Positions 43,536 through 54,724 are shown, counted from the stretch's first letter. The stretch: 54,900 nucleotides of DNA from Ruminobacter sp. (GCA_017940385.1 JAGAYS010000042.1:1-54900), one strand, 5' to 3'. Numbers and translations: made by a program. The notes: a model not told the origin generated them from the letters alone.

Positions 43536-46500
43536 ATGTTTACTGTTTATCATTCAAATGACATTGAATTACTGGTGAAACTGGGTATTCACCTTATGAA
43601 AAGCAGTGACTCCGGAAGCGCTGGAAAGGATCCGTTTACTCCAAAGCACGTTATCGTTCAGAGTAACGGCATGGAAACATATCTAAAGCAGAAAATTGCC
43701 GAAACCGAAGGTGTCTGTGCCCGAATTGAATGTCAGCTTCCGTGGAGATTCATCTGGAGCCTTCATGATGGTCTGTTCCCCGATGAGTATCCTCATGAAA
43801 TGGTTTATAACGCCGATAACATTGCCTGGATTCTGCTACAGGCCTTTACCGAAGGCAGTCCTGAAGAACCAGACTGCTTTAATCCGGAAAAAACTTCATG
43901 CCGTTATCCTTATGTTGCTGACTACATTTACGATAAGTCTGCTGGGTCTGATACTTCTTCAGGAACAAGAATTCTTAACAGGGTGAAGTGTTATCGTCTT
44001 GCAAGCAGACTTGCTTCCGTCTATGAAAATTATCTGGTGTACCGTCAGGACTGGATAAGATCCTGGAGTGACATGAATGATGAGAATGCCCTGTCCGGGT
44101 GGCTTGATGAACTGAAGCGAAAGCACCATACCGATTTCAATGATGAGGACTATAAGTGGATTGCTTCCCTGTGGCGTGAGTTTATTCAGAACAATCTTGA
44201 TGATGAACTTAAGGGAAAGGATCGTATCCATTACATGGATTCCATGAAGGAAATCCTGCTGAAATCCACTCCTGAAGAGTTTTTTGCCCGTCTTGAAAAA
44301 AGCGGCAGGGATATTCCGAAAGATATTTATGTGTACGGAATTTCATCGGTGGCTCCGGTGGTTCTTGAATTTCTGGTGCTTCTTGGAAGATTCATTAATG
44401 TTCATTTTATGTTTACCAATCCGTGCCGTTATTACTGGGGGGACATTAAAGCTCATGGAGCAGGTGCAGATGATGGAAATATAGATGCCATACTTGAAAA
44501 GATTAAGCAGAGACACGGTATAAGTCTTAACGTTAAAAACCGAAACATAACAGGCTCGGAACTTGAAAAAATCACCGGTGAGCATTCCTTCGATACTGCC
44601 TGTGACCGTGAATATTCAGGACCGGATCTGAAGAAGGATTACTATGAGAAAAGCGAGAATGATACCCTCGAGCTTGTTGACAGTAACCGTCTCCTGCTTA
44701 CCTACGGCAAGGCCGGAAAGGATACCATAAGCAGCATTATGGCCTATTCCGATAATGATGATTGTCAGATTAATGACATTCATGCCTTTGTGGAGAATGA
44801 AGTTCATACTGACGGAAACAGAGTCGACAGTCTGCTCAATCTCATTAAGAATGACATTCTGAACATGTCTTTCACTCCAATGCAGAAAAACGGAGACGAA
44901 ACGGCTGATGCCGTCGCATCAGCCGTTTCCAAAAAGGAACGCAGGATAAGTCTTAATGACCATTCAATCGAGTTCCATTCCTGCATTACTCCGTTAAGAG
45001 AGGTACAGGTTCTTTATGACCACATTCTGGAAAAGTTTAAGAATGACAGAAATCTGCGTCCCCGTGACATAGCTGTGTTCATGCCGAACGTGGCAAAGTA
45101 TGCTCCGTATATTGATGCCGTATTCGGAACAAACAGGGAGTTACTGACGAAAGGAGCTGTTTCTTCGTCAAATATTACGGAAGGAATGTCAGTTTCTGAA
45201 AGCAGGACTGAGGAATTGCCGAAAATCAATCTTCCGTACAGTATCTGTGACAGAACCACGGCAGAAGAATGTCCGGAAATTGACGGCTTCAATAAACTGA
45301 TGAGCCTTGCTTCAGGTGAAATCGATAATGAATCACTGTTTATGCTTCTTTCCATAGAAGCCATCAGAGCAAGATTCGGTATTGAGGCGGAGGATCTTGT
45401 GACTGTCAAGAAGTGGTTTAATGAGAACAACATAATCTTTGGACTTGATGAAGCGGACACTGCGGACTATTCAGCGAAAAAAGATATGGGCTCCATGACT
45501 GACGAAAGCGGAGAATCAATGTTCGTCAGTGATTATCGCAATTCATTTAAATCCGGTATTGACCGACTGCTGACCGGTTCCCTGATGCCAGTTCTTCCCG
45601 AAGGTGATGATGATCATGTATACAACACCGGACTTGAAGGCAGTGATTCCTTTGAACTGCTGGGGCATCTTTATGCTTTCTATGAAGCCCTCAGGGATTT
45701 GCGTAAGGAATTCAGAAAATGTAATGAGGCAGCGGAAGGAGAGAACTGTCTGCCTAAAGACATACAGGAAAAGTTACTGGACAGACGTCTTGATGACGGT
45801 GAAATTGTTTATGATCGGGAGCTTGATGCTGACAAAATTGTTTCCGGGTGGCACGATTTTGTTATCAGCAGAGTGCTTAACAGATTCTTTGTTTTCGGCG
45901 AGGACAACATCAATCTTTATCTTGTTCTGGCAAGACATTTTGACAGAATGAAGACGGACATGAAGAAGCTTAAGAACATTCCGAAGATTACGCTTGATGT
46001 CATAAGGGAATATCTCAGCGACAAATTAACCGCTGATACCGGCTTCTCAGCATTTTTAAGGGATCGTGTAAATTTCTGCAGCTTTATTCCGATGAGAGCC
46101 ATTCCGTTCAAGCATATATTCATGCTCGGCATGAATGACGGTGAATATCCTAAGGCCGATGACGGTGATTATTTTGACTTAATGAAGACTTATTTCCGTC
46201 AGGGGGACCGCAGCCGTCGTAATGATGACTGTTACATGTTTATGGAAGCCATGATATCGGCCGGAGAAAGCCTCTATATATCCTTCATAGGCAGGGATGT
46301 GGTTAAAAACAGTGAACTTAATCCGTCCATGCTGGTAAATGAGCTGCTGAACTATATAGTTTCATCATGCATGCTGGACAGAGAATCTTTTGAAATGGCG
46401 GCAGCCATGGACAAAGACGAAGCTTTCAAAAAGTCATACGATGACTATGAAACAGATGTGGATTCCGTTAAGACCGAGGATTTCTTCAGAAAGGCTCTTA

Positions 46501-47963
46501 TCAGAACCGAAAGCATGAATGTTTATGACAGAAGTAATTTTGAGCATTCGGGCAGACGTCTCAGGTCATATCAGGCTCAGTGGTGTCCGCATCTTGATTC
46601 AGAAGGTGCACGTGAGGATAAGGTTCTCTGGAAGGATTTTATTAGTCCTGAGCTTAGTAATCTGAAATTTGTCAGAAAGGATGAAAACACACCTGACATG
46701 TTCACTGACTGTGAGTATTTCCTTGACGTTACCACTGATGATCTTGAAGAGTTTTTCAGACTTGGGGACAGTTTTTTTGTGAAGGATGTACTGCGTCTTT
46801 CGAAGTATATCCTGAACCGTGAAAAACTTATTGAACATGAAAACTGGCAGGAACAGTATACCAGTGATCTGAAAAGGTACGTCATCCGAAAAGTGTCTGG
46901 ACAGTCAGAGTTAAGTGACGATCTTATTGAACGTACGATATCTGAATACATAAAGGGAATACAGGAGAAGGGGATACTAGCCAACGGAAACATGGGTGAG
47001 TATTACAAAAAACTTCTTCTTGATAACGCTGACGGAAAATCAAAGATTGACATGAACCTGTTAAAAAGTCTCATAGAGATTGATGGTTTTCTGAATGGTG
47101 GTGATCTGATAAGTGTTCCAGTTGATCGCAGTTTTAAGGTAAAGGTAGAAAGACGTTTTATTGATGATTCGGAAATCAAGGCTCCGTGTTCCGGCAGTGA
47201 AGCAAAGTCCGAACAGAGCTCTGAAACATATGTTGCCGGCGAACAGGTTAATGTAGAGGTAAGGGTTCACGGAAACATTGACGGAATCGTAAGGAGAGGC
47301 AGTGAATATCTGCTGGTTGATATTAATTTCTGGAACAGTTTTGTTAAGTCTTTGTTCCAGAATCTCTACAAGGCAGAGCTTCTTTACCTGGAATTGGCGG
47401 GAGCCGGAGGTGAGGCACATGTCGGTACCTATGCCTTTACCAAGGAAAACGTCAGATATATGTTTGCTATTGACTTTGACGGCAATAAAACGACTGACGA
47501 CCAGCCTAAAATTGTGGGTGAGTATGATGAAAGTGTCAGAAAGGTCATTACGGACAAATTTGAAAAAATTCTGAATCTGTACATTAAAGGACATTTTGCC
47601 TATGTTCCTTACGGCATGATTACCGGGGTGACTTCAAAAGTATTCAGTATTCAGAAAGAACAGTTACTCAATGCACAGAATAACAATTGGGGCGGTGCGT
47701 CATCCGATTATGTAAGCGAAAGCAGGATCCTGTTCGGAGGGGAAGAGGTTAATGTCCTGGAATTTAATAAAAAAACGGGCACTCTTGAAGACATGTATGG
47801 TGCTATTGACTGGCTTGTGGAGGACTCTCCGTTCCTTGATAAATTCACGAAAGGAATAAAAGGGAGCAAAAGCGGCAATAAATTTCTTGATTATCCTACC
47901 GACAAAGAACAGATAAAAAAACTGAGTGAACTCACGGTGAAATTAAAAGGGCAGACCGGTTAA
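43536..47963 (+). CDS. recC: RecBCD subunit RecC
   Basis: 1475 residues versus 1122 in E. coli. RecC holds RecB and RecD together and scans DNA for Chi through an inactive helicase/nuclease-like body. The N-terminus MFTVYHSNDIELL, HVIVQSNGMETYL and LPWRFIWSLHDGLFPDE match RecC. Further landmarks are DIYVYGISSVAPVVLEFL, IEFHSCITPLREVQVLYDHIL (~475), and RVNFCSFIPMRAIPFKHIFMLGMNDGEYPK (~850-880). Extra length comes from several polar, acidic inserts (for example residues ~310-450 and ~540-720). The ribosome site is GGGAGA. It is first in recC-recB-recD, with recB 56 bases after it. Confidence 0.93.
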   Translation: MFTVYHSNDIELLVKLGIHLMKSSDSGSAGKDPFTPKHVIVQSNGMETYLKQKIAETEGVCARIECQLPWRFIWSLHDGLFPDEYPHEMVYNADNIAWILLQAFTEGSPEEPDCFNPEKTSCRYPYVADYIYDKSAGSDTSSGTRILNRVKCYRLASRLASVYENYLVYRQDWIRSWSDMNDENALSGWLDELKRKHHTDFNDEDYKWIASLWREFIQNNLDDELKGKDRIHYMDSMKEILLKSTPEEFFARLEKSGRDIPKDIYVYGISSVAPVVLEFLVLLGRFINVHFMFTNPCRYYWGDIKAHGAGADDGNIDAILEKIKQRHGISLNVKNRNITGSELEKITGEHSFDTACDREYSGPDLKKDYYEKSENDTLELVDSNRLLLTYGKAGKDTISSIMAYSDNDDCQINDIHAFVENEVHTDGNRVDSLLNLIKNDILNMSFTPMQKNGDETADAVASAVSKKERRISLNDHSIEFHSCITPLREVQVLYDHILEKFKNDRNLRPRDIAVFMPNVAKYAPYIDAVFGTNRELLTKGAVSSSNITEGMSVSESRTEELPKINLPYSICDRTTAEECPEIDGFNKLMSLASGEIDNESLFMLLSIEAIRARFGIEAEDLVTVKKWFNENNIIFGLDEADTADYSAKKDMGSMTDESGESMFVSDYRNSFKSGIDRLLTGSLMPVLPEGDDDHVYNTGLEGSDSFELLGHLYAFYEALRDLRKEFRKCNEAAEGENCLPKDIQEKLLDRRLDDGEIVYDRELDADKIVSGWHDFVISRVLNRFFVFGEDNINLYLVLARHFDRMKTDMKKLKNIPKITLDVIREYLSDKLTADTGFSAFLRDRVNFCSFIPMRAIPFKHIFMLGMNDGEYPKADDGDYFDLMKTYFRQGDRSRRNDDCYMFMEAMISAGESLYISFIGRDVVKNSELNPSMLVNELLNYIVSSCMLDRESFEMAAAMDKDEAFKKSYDDYETDVDSVKTEDFFRKALIRTESMNVYDRSNFEHSGRRLRSYQAQWCPHLDSEGAREDKVLWKDFISPELSNLKFVRKDENTPDMFTDCEYFLDVTTDDLEEFFRLGDSFFVKDVLRLSKYILNREKLIEHENWQEQYTSDLKRYVIRKVSGQSELSDDLIERTISEYIKGIQEKGILANGNMGEYYKKLLLDNADGKSKIDMNLLKSLIEIDGFLNGGDLISVPVDRSFKVKVERRFIDDSEIKAPCSGSEAKSEQSSETYVAGEQVNVEVRVHGNIDGIVRRGSEYLLVDINFWNSFVKSLFQNLYKAELLYLELAGAGGEAHVGTYAFTKENVRYMFAIDFDGNKTTDDQPKIVGEYDESVRKVITDKFEKILNLYIKGHFAYVPYGMITGVTSKVFSIQKEQLLNAQNNNWGGASSDYVSESRILFGGEEVNVLEFNKKTGTLEDMYGAIDWLVEDSPFLDKFTKGIKGSKSGNKFLDYPTDKEQIKKLSELTVKLKGQTG

Positions 47964-48019
47964 TGCCGGAGTATGGAATGGATAACGGGAAATTCGGAAA
48001 TTTACGGGGATAGACACGA

Positions 48020-51000
48020 ATGTCAGACAAAATAATGAATTTTAATTTAAACGGTGCAGGTGTTATTGAAGCGTCTGCCGGCACCGGCAAGACATATACC
48101 ATTACCGGACTTCTGTGCCGTCTGCTGCTCGGACTCGGTACTTTGGATAATGAACCGGTGGATTTTTCCAAAATACTGGTAATGACTTTTACCAAAGCTG
48201 CCACCAATGACCTTAAAAGAAAAATCGGTGAAAGAATCAGGGATCTGCGTTCTTTTATGGAACTTCTACTTAAAAATTCGTGGGGAAATCCGGAAGAGTT
48301 TAACAAAGCCCTTTCAAAAGACAGGGATGGACGTCTTTCTTTTGAGGCTGAGATATTACATGCACTCTGGCATATTGATGATTCTGAAACCGACTTTGGC
48401 AGGTTCCGTGACGATGAATATCTGAGAAAGCTCATTTCTTCAATCCGTATTCTGCGGAATGTGGAGCTTAATATGGACAGTATGTGCATAAGCACCATTC
48501 ACAGTTTCTGCAGACAGATGCTGGCTAAATTTGTGGTTGATACCGGATTGAGCTGGCAGTTTTCACTGACAAATGATGATGAAGACATAAGAAAGAGGGC
48601 TCTCTATGAAGCTCTCAGAAAAAACATGATCAGCAATGCATCCGGTCATGATGATGAATATGCCAAAGTATATGAGCAGTTTCTCGGTAATTCAGGTTTT
48701 GCAAAACTTTTATGTCTTTTTAAAGACTACAGGAACACCAGGGAAATCAGGCAGTTCGACAAAAAGTCTTTTGAAATTGCAGAGTTTGGCATACTGCATG
48801 AACTTCTTAAGAGTGCCTTCGCCATATATGAGGATCTGAAGCTTAAGGAAAAAACATTAACCAATGATGATCTCCTTCTTAAGCTGAGAGATGCACTGGT
48901 GGTTGATGAAGGGGACGTTGAAAGCATTGTTCACCGTAAGGGATTTCTTGCCAAAAAGATTAAGAACATTCTGCCGGTAGCCATTATTGATGAATTTCAG
49001 GATACCGACCCGGTTCAGTTTGAAATTGTAAAAAGCATATATCTTTCAGATGACGAAAATGATTCTGCAGATAATAAAGATGGTTCCGCCGGTGCCGTGT
49101 CCAAATCAGATTTCTGGGGTTTTTACATTGTAGGTGACCCTAAGCAGTCGATATACGGTTTTCGCGGAGCGGATCTTCACTGCTATAACGTAGCCAAAAG
49201 AATTATTCTGGATCGTTACCGTTCTGAAGACGAAAAGGCTGAACATAAGATAGAGCTCAGTGTTAATTACCGCTCGGATGCCAATGTGGTAAAGGCCGTA
49301 AACTGTCTTTTCTCCGGAGTTATTCCCAGAGAAGACGACAAAGACGCAGCTGTACCAAATAAGCAGGGCACTGCGGATGTCAGAAATGGAGAATCAGCGT
49401 CATATGACTTTTATGCGGGAATCGACGAACGTACATCCGATGAACCCTCCGCTGAAGTCATTGAACGTAATGAACAACGCGTTTCAGACGATGAACTTTT
49501 GTTTACCAATGTCGATAACAGCCGTAAACAGAAATATCTGTATCTTGTCAGGAACGATCGTGATAAGGGTGTTGTTCGTGAGGCGGCATGTAATTTTATA
49601 AATGTCGGCCTTACAGAGAAGATGGACAATGTCGGTGATTACAGACACCTGGTTGCTGAGCAGTGCGCGGATAAGATTGTTGAACTTCTTCGTTTCGGCA
49701 GACTTGGTAATGATAAAAATCTGACAGGTACCGAGCTTAATAACCTTGAACAATGTCGGAAGCTGACTTTAAAGGACATAGCCGTGCTGGTCAGGGACAA
49801 AACGGAGGCCCTGGAAGTAACAAAGTCTCTCAGAGCCAGAAAGGTTCCCGTGGTGTTTCTTTCCGACAAAACAAAAATTTACGATACTGACGAATTCCGT
49901 TTTGTTTCCGTACTGATGAGAGCAGTTATTAATAATTCACAGCAGGATTATCTCCGTATGCTTCTTGCAAGTCCTGTTTTCGGGCTTACGGGGAGAGAAT
50001 ATGCGGATGCCGTATGTAACCGTCATTCGGGTTCAGAGACCTCGGAAGTCATCGGTGACGGTCAAAAGCAGGATGCGGACATTCCTGTTACCATGGAATT
50101 CTTAAACAGCGTTCTTGTTGAGTGTAACAGGGAATGGTTTGAGACAGGCTTTATGTCCATGTTCACCGGTTTTATGAACAGATTCGGGTTAATGGACAGA
50201 ATCAGAAAAAGAACGGATGGCGCAAAGATCATAACCAATCTGCTTCACAGTGCGGAGCTGGCTCTTAATTTAAGCAGTCGCATTAAAGACCAGAATGAAC
50301 TTATTGAGTCCTTTGAAAATCTGGGAAATGAAACAGAGAACGAGGAAAACGGTGATGACGGCAAGATGCGTCTTACGGATGACAATGATGAAATAGTCCG
50401 CATATGTACCTATCACGCTTCAAAGGGGCTGGAATATAACATAGTCATGATGCCGTACTCCGACACCAGACTGTGTAAGAGCAACAATTTTTCACCGAAG
50501 ATAACCAGGGTAAGGGGGCTGACAGAAAATGAGAATGCTTCCAACGAAGACTCAGTCGAAGCTTCCGTTGGGAAAATGAAGAAGAACGAAAACGGTGATG
50601 AAGCATCTTATTATTTTGTCAATAAAAAAGACAGTACCATCTGGAAGCTCCATCAGAATGATGAACTTCTGGAAAAACAAAGACTGTGGTATGTGGCACT
50701 CACAAGAGCCTGTCATGCACTTTATCTATGGTTCAGCGATGAGCAGGCAGAAAAGGGGCGCGAAAAGGTATTCTGTCTGAGCCGTATTCTATTTGATAAG
50801 GTATTTGACAACGGCGAGGAAAAGAGTCTTTACGATCTGTATCATTCTGAATATACGGATTCGCCTTTCTTCAGATTTGTGGATGATTATTTTGTCAGAA
50901 ATCTGGAAGATAATGACGGTAAAAAGATTCAATATCAGGCCGGCGAATCAGAAAAAAGTAATGATGACTGCCATCCTCAGATATTGGAAGCAGACCGAAT

Positions 51001-52075
51001 AAATCTGAAATGGAAGGTCTTTTCCTATTCCTCCATGGTATCAGGCATGGGGCAGGTGGCTGCGGATCTGCTGTCCGGTAAGGAAAATGATAACAGTGAC
51101 GGAGCAGGAAGGACGTCTCCCGAAGAGGTCGGAGAATATGAAAAATCCGAAGAATGCCGCTTCACCTTTTCAAAAGGCAGCAGGGCAGGGACGTTCCTTC
51201 ACGACGTGCTTGAGTATCTTGACTTTAAAACATCCTATGAGGAGTTTATCGGAAAGCAGGGGAACATGCCGCTACGGGATTTTCTGAAAACGGATGATGC
51301 CAGAAACACGGAACTGTACAGTGTTCTGGAAAACAAGCTGAGGGCTAACGGTTTTTCCTATGAGAAAAGGAAGGTGCTTGAGCTTATCGGCTGGTTCTTG
51401 GAAATCCTTTCTGCTGATCTCTGTGTTAACGGTAAGGATACAGGGGATTCAGCGCAGGAATACATGGTTACATCATTAAAGGATCTCGAAGATGCCGACT
51501 GCATAAAGGAAATGGAGTTCTGGCTTAACGTTGATGACGGTTTCAGCATAAGGGATTTTAATGAGTTGGTTTCACAGATAGACAGACACGGATCTGAGAA
51601 TCCATTAATTAACTATCAGGATAATAACGGAACGGAGGGTGATGAAGCTGAATTTGGCGGAGTCACACATCCGGTGCTTCCTGAAGTTACGGTGGAGGAT
51701 ATAAACGGTCTCCTTACGGGTTTTATAGATCTTATCTTTAAGCACGACGGCAGATATTATGTTGCAGACTATAAATCCAACTATATTAATGATCATATAG
51801 GAAGTTATGCCGACGATGAGATAAAGATGAATATGGTAAATCATCATTATTATATTCAATACATACTGTATACCCTGGCACTTCACCGCTATTTAAAGTG
51901 TCATAAGCCTGATTATGACTATGATACCGACGTCGGCGGAATTGCATATCTTTATTTAAGAGGCATGAAGTCTGCAGATAACGGTAATGCATACAGGGGC
52001 TACGGGATCTACGGCAACAGGATAACTGGCCAGTACATTGAGAAGCTTGATGCATTGTTTGCGGGAACTAGATAA
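48020..52075 (+). CDS. recB: RecBCD subunit RecB, helicase/nuclease
   Basis: 1351 residues versus 1180 in E. coli. RecB is the 3'-5' SF1 helicase and the only nuclease of RecBCD. Walker A is ASAGTGKT (18-25); MTFTKAATNDLKRKI follows. Walker B is AIIDEFQDTDPVQFEI (~320), then VGDPKQSIYGFRGAD. Helicase motifs V/VI are TYHASKGLEYNIVMMP and LWYVALTRACHALYLW. The nuclease domain keeps the His of AGTFLHDVLEYL, Asp1237 of GFIDLIF, and Asp1250/Lys1252 of ADYKSN. An acidic insert sits just before VGDPKQSIYGF (DENDSADNKDGSAG), and further polar inserts follow, as in recC. All catalytic residues look intact. Confidence 0.95.
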   Translation: MSDKIMNFNLNGAGVIEASAGTGKTYTITGLLCRLLLGLGTLDNEPVDFSKILVMTFTKAATNDLKRKIGERIRDLRSFMELLLKNSWGNPEEFNKALSKDRDGRLSFEAEILHALWHIDDSETDFGRFRDDEYLRKLISSIRILRNVELNMDSMCISTIHSFCRQMLAKFVVDTGLSWQFSLTNDDEDIRKRALYEALRKNMISNASGHDDEYAKVYEQFLGNSGFAKLLCLFKDYRNTREIRQFDKKSFEIAEFGILHELLKSAFAIYEDLKLKEKTLTNDDLLLKLRDALVVDEGDVESIVHRKGFLAKKIKNILPVAIIDEFQDTDPVQFEIVKSIYLSDDENDSADNKDGSAGAVSKSDFWGFYIVGDPKQSIYGFRGADLHCYNVAKRIILDRYRSEDEKAEHKIELSVNYRSDANVVKAVNCLFSGVIPREDDKDAAVPNKQGTADVRNGESASYDFYAGIDERTSDEPSAEVIERNEQRVSDDELLFTNVDNSRKQKYLYLVRNDRDKGVVREAACNFINVGLTEKMDNVGDYRHLVAEQCADKIVELLRFGRLGNDKNLTGTELNNLEQCRKLTLKDIAVLVRDKTEALEVTKSLRARKVPVVFLSDKTKIYDTDEFRFVSVLMRAVINNSQQDYLRMLLASPVFGLTGREYADAVCNRHSGSETSEVIGDGQKQDADIPVTMEFLNSVLVECNREWFETGFMSMFTGFMNRFGLMDRIRKRTDGAKIITNLLHSAELALNLSSRIKDQNELIESFENLGNETENEENGDDGKMRLTDDNDEIVRICTYHASKGLEYNIVMMPYSDTRLCKSNNFSPKITRVRGLTENENASNEDSVEASVGKMKKNENGDEASYYFVNKKDSTIWKLHQNDELLEKQRLWYVALTRACHALYLWFSDEQAEKGREKVFCLSRILFDKVFDNGEEKSLYDLYHSEYTDSPFFRFVDDYFVRNLEDNDGKKIQYQAGESEKSNDDCHPQILEADRINLKWKVFSYSSMVSGMGQVAADLLSGKENDNSDGAGRTSPEEVGEYEKSEECRFTFSKGSRAGTFLHDVLEYLDFKTSYEEFIGKQGNMPLRDFLKTDDARNTELYSVLENKLRANGFSYEKRKVLELIGWFLEILSADLCVNGKDTGDSAQEYMVTSLKDLEDADCIKEMEFWLNVDDGFSIRDFNELVSQIDRHGSENPLINYQDNNGTEGDEAEFGGVTHPVLPEVTVEDINGLLTGFIDLIFKHDGRYYVADYKSNYINDHIGSYADDEIKMNMVNHHYYIQYILYTLALHRYLKCHKPDYDYDTDVGGIAYLYLRGMKSADNGNAYRGYGIYGNRITGQYIEKLDALFAGTR

Positions 52076-52146
52076 ACGGCTCATATCGGTAAAATACGGA
52101 GAACGTATTTTACCGATGGACAGAATATGGTGAGATAAAGATATTT

Positions 52147-54543
52147 ATGATGGATGCAATTGAATTTTTAAAGATGATTCCAATCTGGTCGGACATGGTT
52201 CTTGCTGTGGCTAACAGTGTGTCCAACCTGTGTGTAAAGGAAAAAAAGGAGCATGGTTTTGTGGTGGGATTGATGCTTCAGCATGCCAGAAACAACGGCA
52301 GCGTCTGCGTAAAAACAGATGAAATTGAAGACCTCATGCGCCACATTCTCCTGACTGAGATGACATCCGGGATGAAGGCAGGGCTTGCTGAAAAGCTTGC
52401 TGACATGGGCGGCGGCAACGAATTGTCCGCAACTGACGGGACAAACAGTGAGAATGACGAGCTCCATGTGTTTGATGCACTGATACTTGAATGGGCGGAA
52501 AGGTCCGGTCTTTTCAGAATTCTCAGGGAACTTTCACAGAAATCATTTTATGAAAATGATTGCGGTCTCGGTGCGGAGTGTCTGCAGTTTGCCGAGGATG
52601 ATGAAATTGTATACGAGGCTGACGGCACGGAGGATTCTGGCAATGGAATTTCCGTCGACACTCAGATCAGACGCATAAAGGTGCCGGTAATTTTAAGTCT
52701 CGGCAGACTGTACATATCCAGATATTTTGCTTATGAAATCCGAATGGCCGGTTTTATCCGTACTGCCATAAAAAAGGAGAGCATAAAATTTGATTCTGCG
52801 GAGAGAAGTTCGTCCACAGATTTTACAATGGAAAATATCCACAGCGTGTGGACAAATGTCTATGGAGTACTTTCCGAATTCAGCGGAAAACAAAACGCTG
52901 AATCAGAAGGGGCGGATACCGGAAAAAGAGAAATTGACTGGCAGAAAGTGGCGGTTGCAATGTCCCTTTGTCATCCCTTTTCAATCATCACCGGTGGACC
53001 GGGAACCGGTAAGACATATACCGTATCCGTTCTCATCTGTCTTTTGAAGAAAATTAACAAATGGCTGAGGATAGGGATTGCGGCTCCTACCGGAAAGGCG
53101 GCTGCACGAGTAAAGGAATCTCTTGATAATGCACTTTCAAAGGGCGTGCTCAGCAAGGCTTATGACGTGCTCTATCCTCACCTTATTGACGAGGTGGCTC
53201 CTGCCGAAACAATTCATAAGATGCTTGGCATTCACCCCGGCAAATCCACCAGCAGAATAAATCAGGACAATCCTCTGGATTATGACGTGCTTATTATTGA
53301 CGAAGTGTCAATGATGGACGTTTCACTTATGAACAGAGTGATTGCAGGGCTTAAACCCGAAACCAGACTGATTCTTCTCGGGGATAAGGATCAGCTTTCG
53401 AGTGTGGAAGCTGGTTCGGTACTTGGTGACATTTGTTCCGTTCTTGAGAAAAGAAAAGGGATTACCGACTATGAACTGAGCGTTATCAGTAAACTCACCG
53501 GCTATACCCTGGAGGAACTGATGAGTGAACCAGGTCTGGCACCGGGAATAGCATCCCTTCATAAATCCCGCAGATATGAAGCCAGTCCGCTTATTGGATT
53601 TATGGCAGGATACGTGAACTCCGGCAGACCGTATTCTGAAATCGGAAAAGAACTTCTGGGTGAGAAAAACGGGGGGCCGCTGCAGATGACCGATGCCGGC
53701 CAGCACGATTGTTTCGGAGCGCTGACTTCTTTACCTGAAGAAAAATCAGTGAAGGGTGTGGCTGTTTTAAACGGCTGCAACAGGGATTTTATTGATGCTC
53801 TGTGTGAAATGGCTGTAAAGGGCTGGAAGACTGATTCCGGATTGCCGAAGCAGTGCCCTAACTATCGCAGGTTCCTCTGCTTCATGGCGGAACATCCCGT
53901 GCTCTCATCAGAGCGTAGCGATCAGGACGAGGGGGCCGATAATAAATCGATGGTTGAAACAGCCTTTGACATGATAGACGGCTTTAGGGTTCTTTGCCCT
54001 GAGCGTCAGGGATATTTCGGGGTGAGATACGTAAATGACTGCCTTGCAGGTGAAGGTCTTAAATTTGTCAGAAAGCGTGTAGGACAGGATGCATGTACTG
54101 ACAGGAACGGTTTTTCCAAAAACTGGTTCCCCGGACTTCTTCTCATGATTACCAAAAATGACCCGAATCTGGATCTTCGGAACGGAGACGTTGTTATCTG
54201 CGGGTATGCCGAGGGATACGGTATGTCAAAGAGAGTCTGGGTTAAGACTGAGGGCGGACAATACAGGTCAATATCATTCGGAATGCTGTCTGACTACGAG
54301 ACGGGATTTGCAATGACCATTCACAAGTCACAGGGTTCCGAGTTTGAGCACACGATGATGATCATGAACGGCACTGAGAAAACCATAACCAGAGAACTGG
54401 TATATACGGGGATTACCAGAGCAAAGTCATTTGTTACCATGGTGGTCGGAAACAGCGGGCATACCGATACTGAAAACCTGAATGAAAGATTTGCCAAACG
54501 TGTCAGCCGTTCAAGTGGTCTCGGCGAAAGACTCTACGGCTAA
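52147..54543 (+). CDS. recD: RecBCD subunit RecD, helicase
   Basis: 798 residues versus 608 in E. coli. RecD is the 5'-3' SF1 helicase of RecBCD. Walker A GGPGTGKTYT is at ~282-291, followed by GIAAPTGKAAARVKESL, Walker B IIDEVSMMD, LLGDKDQLSSVEAGSVLGDI, and the C-terminal motifs TIHKSQGSEFEHTMMIM and VYTGITRAKSFVTMVVG. The N-terminal RecC-contact region is enlarged and acidic. An extra segment lies around ~residues 440-530. It starts 71 bases after recB. Confidence 0.94.
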   Translation: MMDAIEFLKMIPIWSDMVLAVANSVSNLCVKEKKEHGFVVGLMLQHARNNGSVCVKTDEIEDLMRHILLTEMTSGMKAGLAEKLADMGGGNELSATDGTNSENDELHVFDALILEWAERSGLFRILRELSQKSFYENDCGLGAECLQFAEDDEIVYEADGTEDSGNGISVDTQIRRIKVPVILSLGRLYISRYFAYEIRMAGFIRTAIKKESIKFDSAERSSSTDFTMENIHSVWTNVYGVLSEFSGKQNAESEGADTGKREIDWQKVAVAMSLCHPFSIITGGPGTGKTYTVSVLICLLKKINKWLRIGIAAPTGKAAARVKESLDNALSKGVLSKAYDVLYPHLIDEVAPAETIHKMLGIHPGKSTSRINQDNPLDYDVLIIDEVSMMDVSLMNRVIAGLKPETRLILLGDKDQLSSVEAGSVLGDICSVLEKRKGITDYELSVISKLTGYTLEELMSEPGLAPGIASLHKSRRYEASPLIGFMAGYVNSGRPYSEIGKELLGEKNGGPLQMTDAGQHDCFGALTSLPEEKSVKGVAVLNGCNRDFIDALCEMAVKGWKTDSGLPKQCPNYRRFLCFMAEHPVLSSERSDQDEGADNKSMVETAFDMIDGFRVLCPERQGYFGVRYVNDCLAGEGLKFVRKRVGQDACTDRNGFSKNWFPGLLLMITKNDPNLDLRNGDVVICGYAEGYGMSKRVWVKTEGGQYRSISFGMLSDYETGFAMTIHKSQGSEFEHTMMIMNGTEKTITRELVYTGITRAKSFVTMVVGNSGHTDTENLNERFAKRVSRSSGLGERLYG

Positions 54544-54724
54544 GTATTCACAGAACGTGAATTTAAAAATACGTAACACACATGTATTTTTACGGTGACA
54601 GGAACCGGTCGCCGTAAAAATTACAAAAAACATCGTTAAAAAAGCCAAAAAAATAAAAACCATGAGTTATCAGTGAAATTTTTGAGAAAAATCCATATAG
54701 ATGTAGAGAAGTGGTCCCATGAGT
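54544..54724. other. Gap after recD
   Basis: Contains an imperfect hairpin (ACGGTGAC/GTCGCCGT near 54592-54615) flanked by T5 and A5, without a T tail, so a poor terminator. No gene is seen; the sequence becomes very A/T-rich toward the rrn promoter. Confidence 0.4.

Noticed and set aside
54587-54620. Intrinsic terminator after recD
   Set aside because: The stem has T before and A after it, so neither strand gives a U tail; kept only as a hairpin note.
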